From the NCBI RefSeq assembly GCF_032854445.1, contig NC_088306.1, forward strand, positions 10,971,386 to 11,031,385: a stretch of 60,000 nucleotides of DNA. Direction: 5' to 3'. Position numbers and translations under genes: made by a program. The DNA is from Liolophura sinensis (taxonomy: Eukaryota > Mollusca > Polyplacophora > Chitonida > Chitonidae). A model generated the notes under the pieces. The model did no database searches. It had not been told where the DNA came from and saw nothing but the letters and a program-made list of their open reading frames with translations. Below are positions 59,371-60,000 of the stretch, piece by piece. Position 1 is the stretch's first letter. Every line of letters starts with the position of its first letter.

Positions 59371-60000
59371 CTGGAACAAAAACATGTTCATTTGTTGATA
59401 AATTGTAAAAACTTAGCTGCGACTATAAAGAAGGCGGTCGGTTAGTAACATTTTAAGCATTGTGTATTTTAATATAGGTAATTCACTTAACGAGGTCCTG
59501 CGTGCAAGTCAACAGGAAATCATATACCAGATTGTTGCAGGTATAGCGAATTTTTTTATGGCACCACATAGAATTGGAATATTCCAAAACTTCAAAATGT
59601 TAAATATCAGTGTAACGTTTTTGTAATTTTTGACTGGTGTTTTGCTGTAAACTCGCTGCTACGCCAGCTTTTTCAATTTATCGATAGATAAACTGACCTT
59701 TTGTGGCTGTTTAAATCCATACCATGTAGTGGTGGCCAGTTTTATGAATGCAGGAAACTGCAAAGCCCGGAATAAACCAGTGGCCACTGGTATCGTTCTG
59801 GTTAACTCTTCCTCGTGCAATGATGCTGGTGAAAGGCAACTGGATACACTGCCACACAAGAGAGTGATCGAGTGCTTGGGGTTTAACGTCGAACACAAGA
59901 GAGAACTGTCCAGAGGACTATTCTCTGCAAAATATATTTAATGTATTCGAGAGTTGCTTACAGTCGTAGTGTTTCGACTTTAAGCATTTCATTTTCTCCC
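59371..60000. other. Intron 1 of gene G, partial
   Basis: Aligned with 10373-10700 (A) and 35686-36210 (D). A fragment of the CACT-tailed SINE lies at about 59862-59891 (GAGTGCTTGGGGTTTAACGTCG). Exon 1 is not reached. Confidence 0.6.

Larger units (their letters stand above)
50366..60000. repeat. Tandem unit 3, cut by window end (gene G)
   Basis: Third copy, of which only the left ~9.6 kb is visible. From 50.4 to about 55.4 kb it is nearly identical to unit 2. From about 55.5 kb onward, including gene G, several diagnostic sites match unit 1 rather than unit 2. It has lost about 280 bases near 55150 relative to 31265-31545. Confidence 0.8.

Noticed and set aside
1-60000. Autonomous transposon, retroelement or viral ORF
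   Set aside because: No frame of reverse transcriptase, integrase or transposase length or motif was found on either strand; only non-autonomous elements are supported.

Overview
This is a eukaryotic nuclear window, AT-rich by eye, with phase-consistent spliced genes, tRNA-derived SINEs and many microsatellites. The SINE types (one with a CACT-repeat tail, one with a V-like 3' end before an AAATA tail) resemble elements I associate with molluscs, so a mollusc or other lophotrochozoan is my best guess. There is no bacterial-type gene organisation, and no autonomous transposon ORF was found. The only protein genes I can support are seven copies (A to G) of a three-exon membrane transporter gene, all on the minus strand. 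The protein is a 12-segment Major Facilitator Superfamily (MFS) carrier that best fits the nodulin-like / NFD4-like subfamily. Exon 1 is 139 nt, exon 2 is 207 nt and exon 3 is about 1.03-1.07 kb, with phase-1 introns throughout. There are two subtypes: type I (A, D, G) and type II (B, C, E, F). Layout: the window is built from a roughly 24-kb tandem unit. Unit 1 (about 2.07-26.5 kb) carries A, B and C. Unit 2 (26.5-50.4 kb) carries D, E and F. Unit 3 (50.4 kb to the end) carries G. Positions 1-2065 are the tail of a preceding unit that has lost its B and C equivalents. Status: C (22045-25207) and F (45951-49038) are intact and differ by only about four residues. G has intact exons 2 and 3, and its exon 1 should lie just beyond the window. 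A, B, D and E are pseudogenes whose lesions I could locate. B and E share a nonsense mutation and both lack exon 2, so they died before the 24-kb duplication; A and D broke independently. Spacers hold SINEs (some with an empty paralogous site), a 29-bp minisatellite, a 59-bp tandem repeat, and two diverged dispersed repeats (called R1 and R2 here). They also hold two weak candidates for unrecognised coding exons. The array is a birth-and-death cluster of putative solute carriers with layered duplications and probable gene conversion. Substrate and localisation are unknown, although the intact copies carry dileucine or tyrosine motifs of the kind used for endolysosomal sorting.
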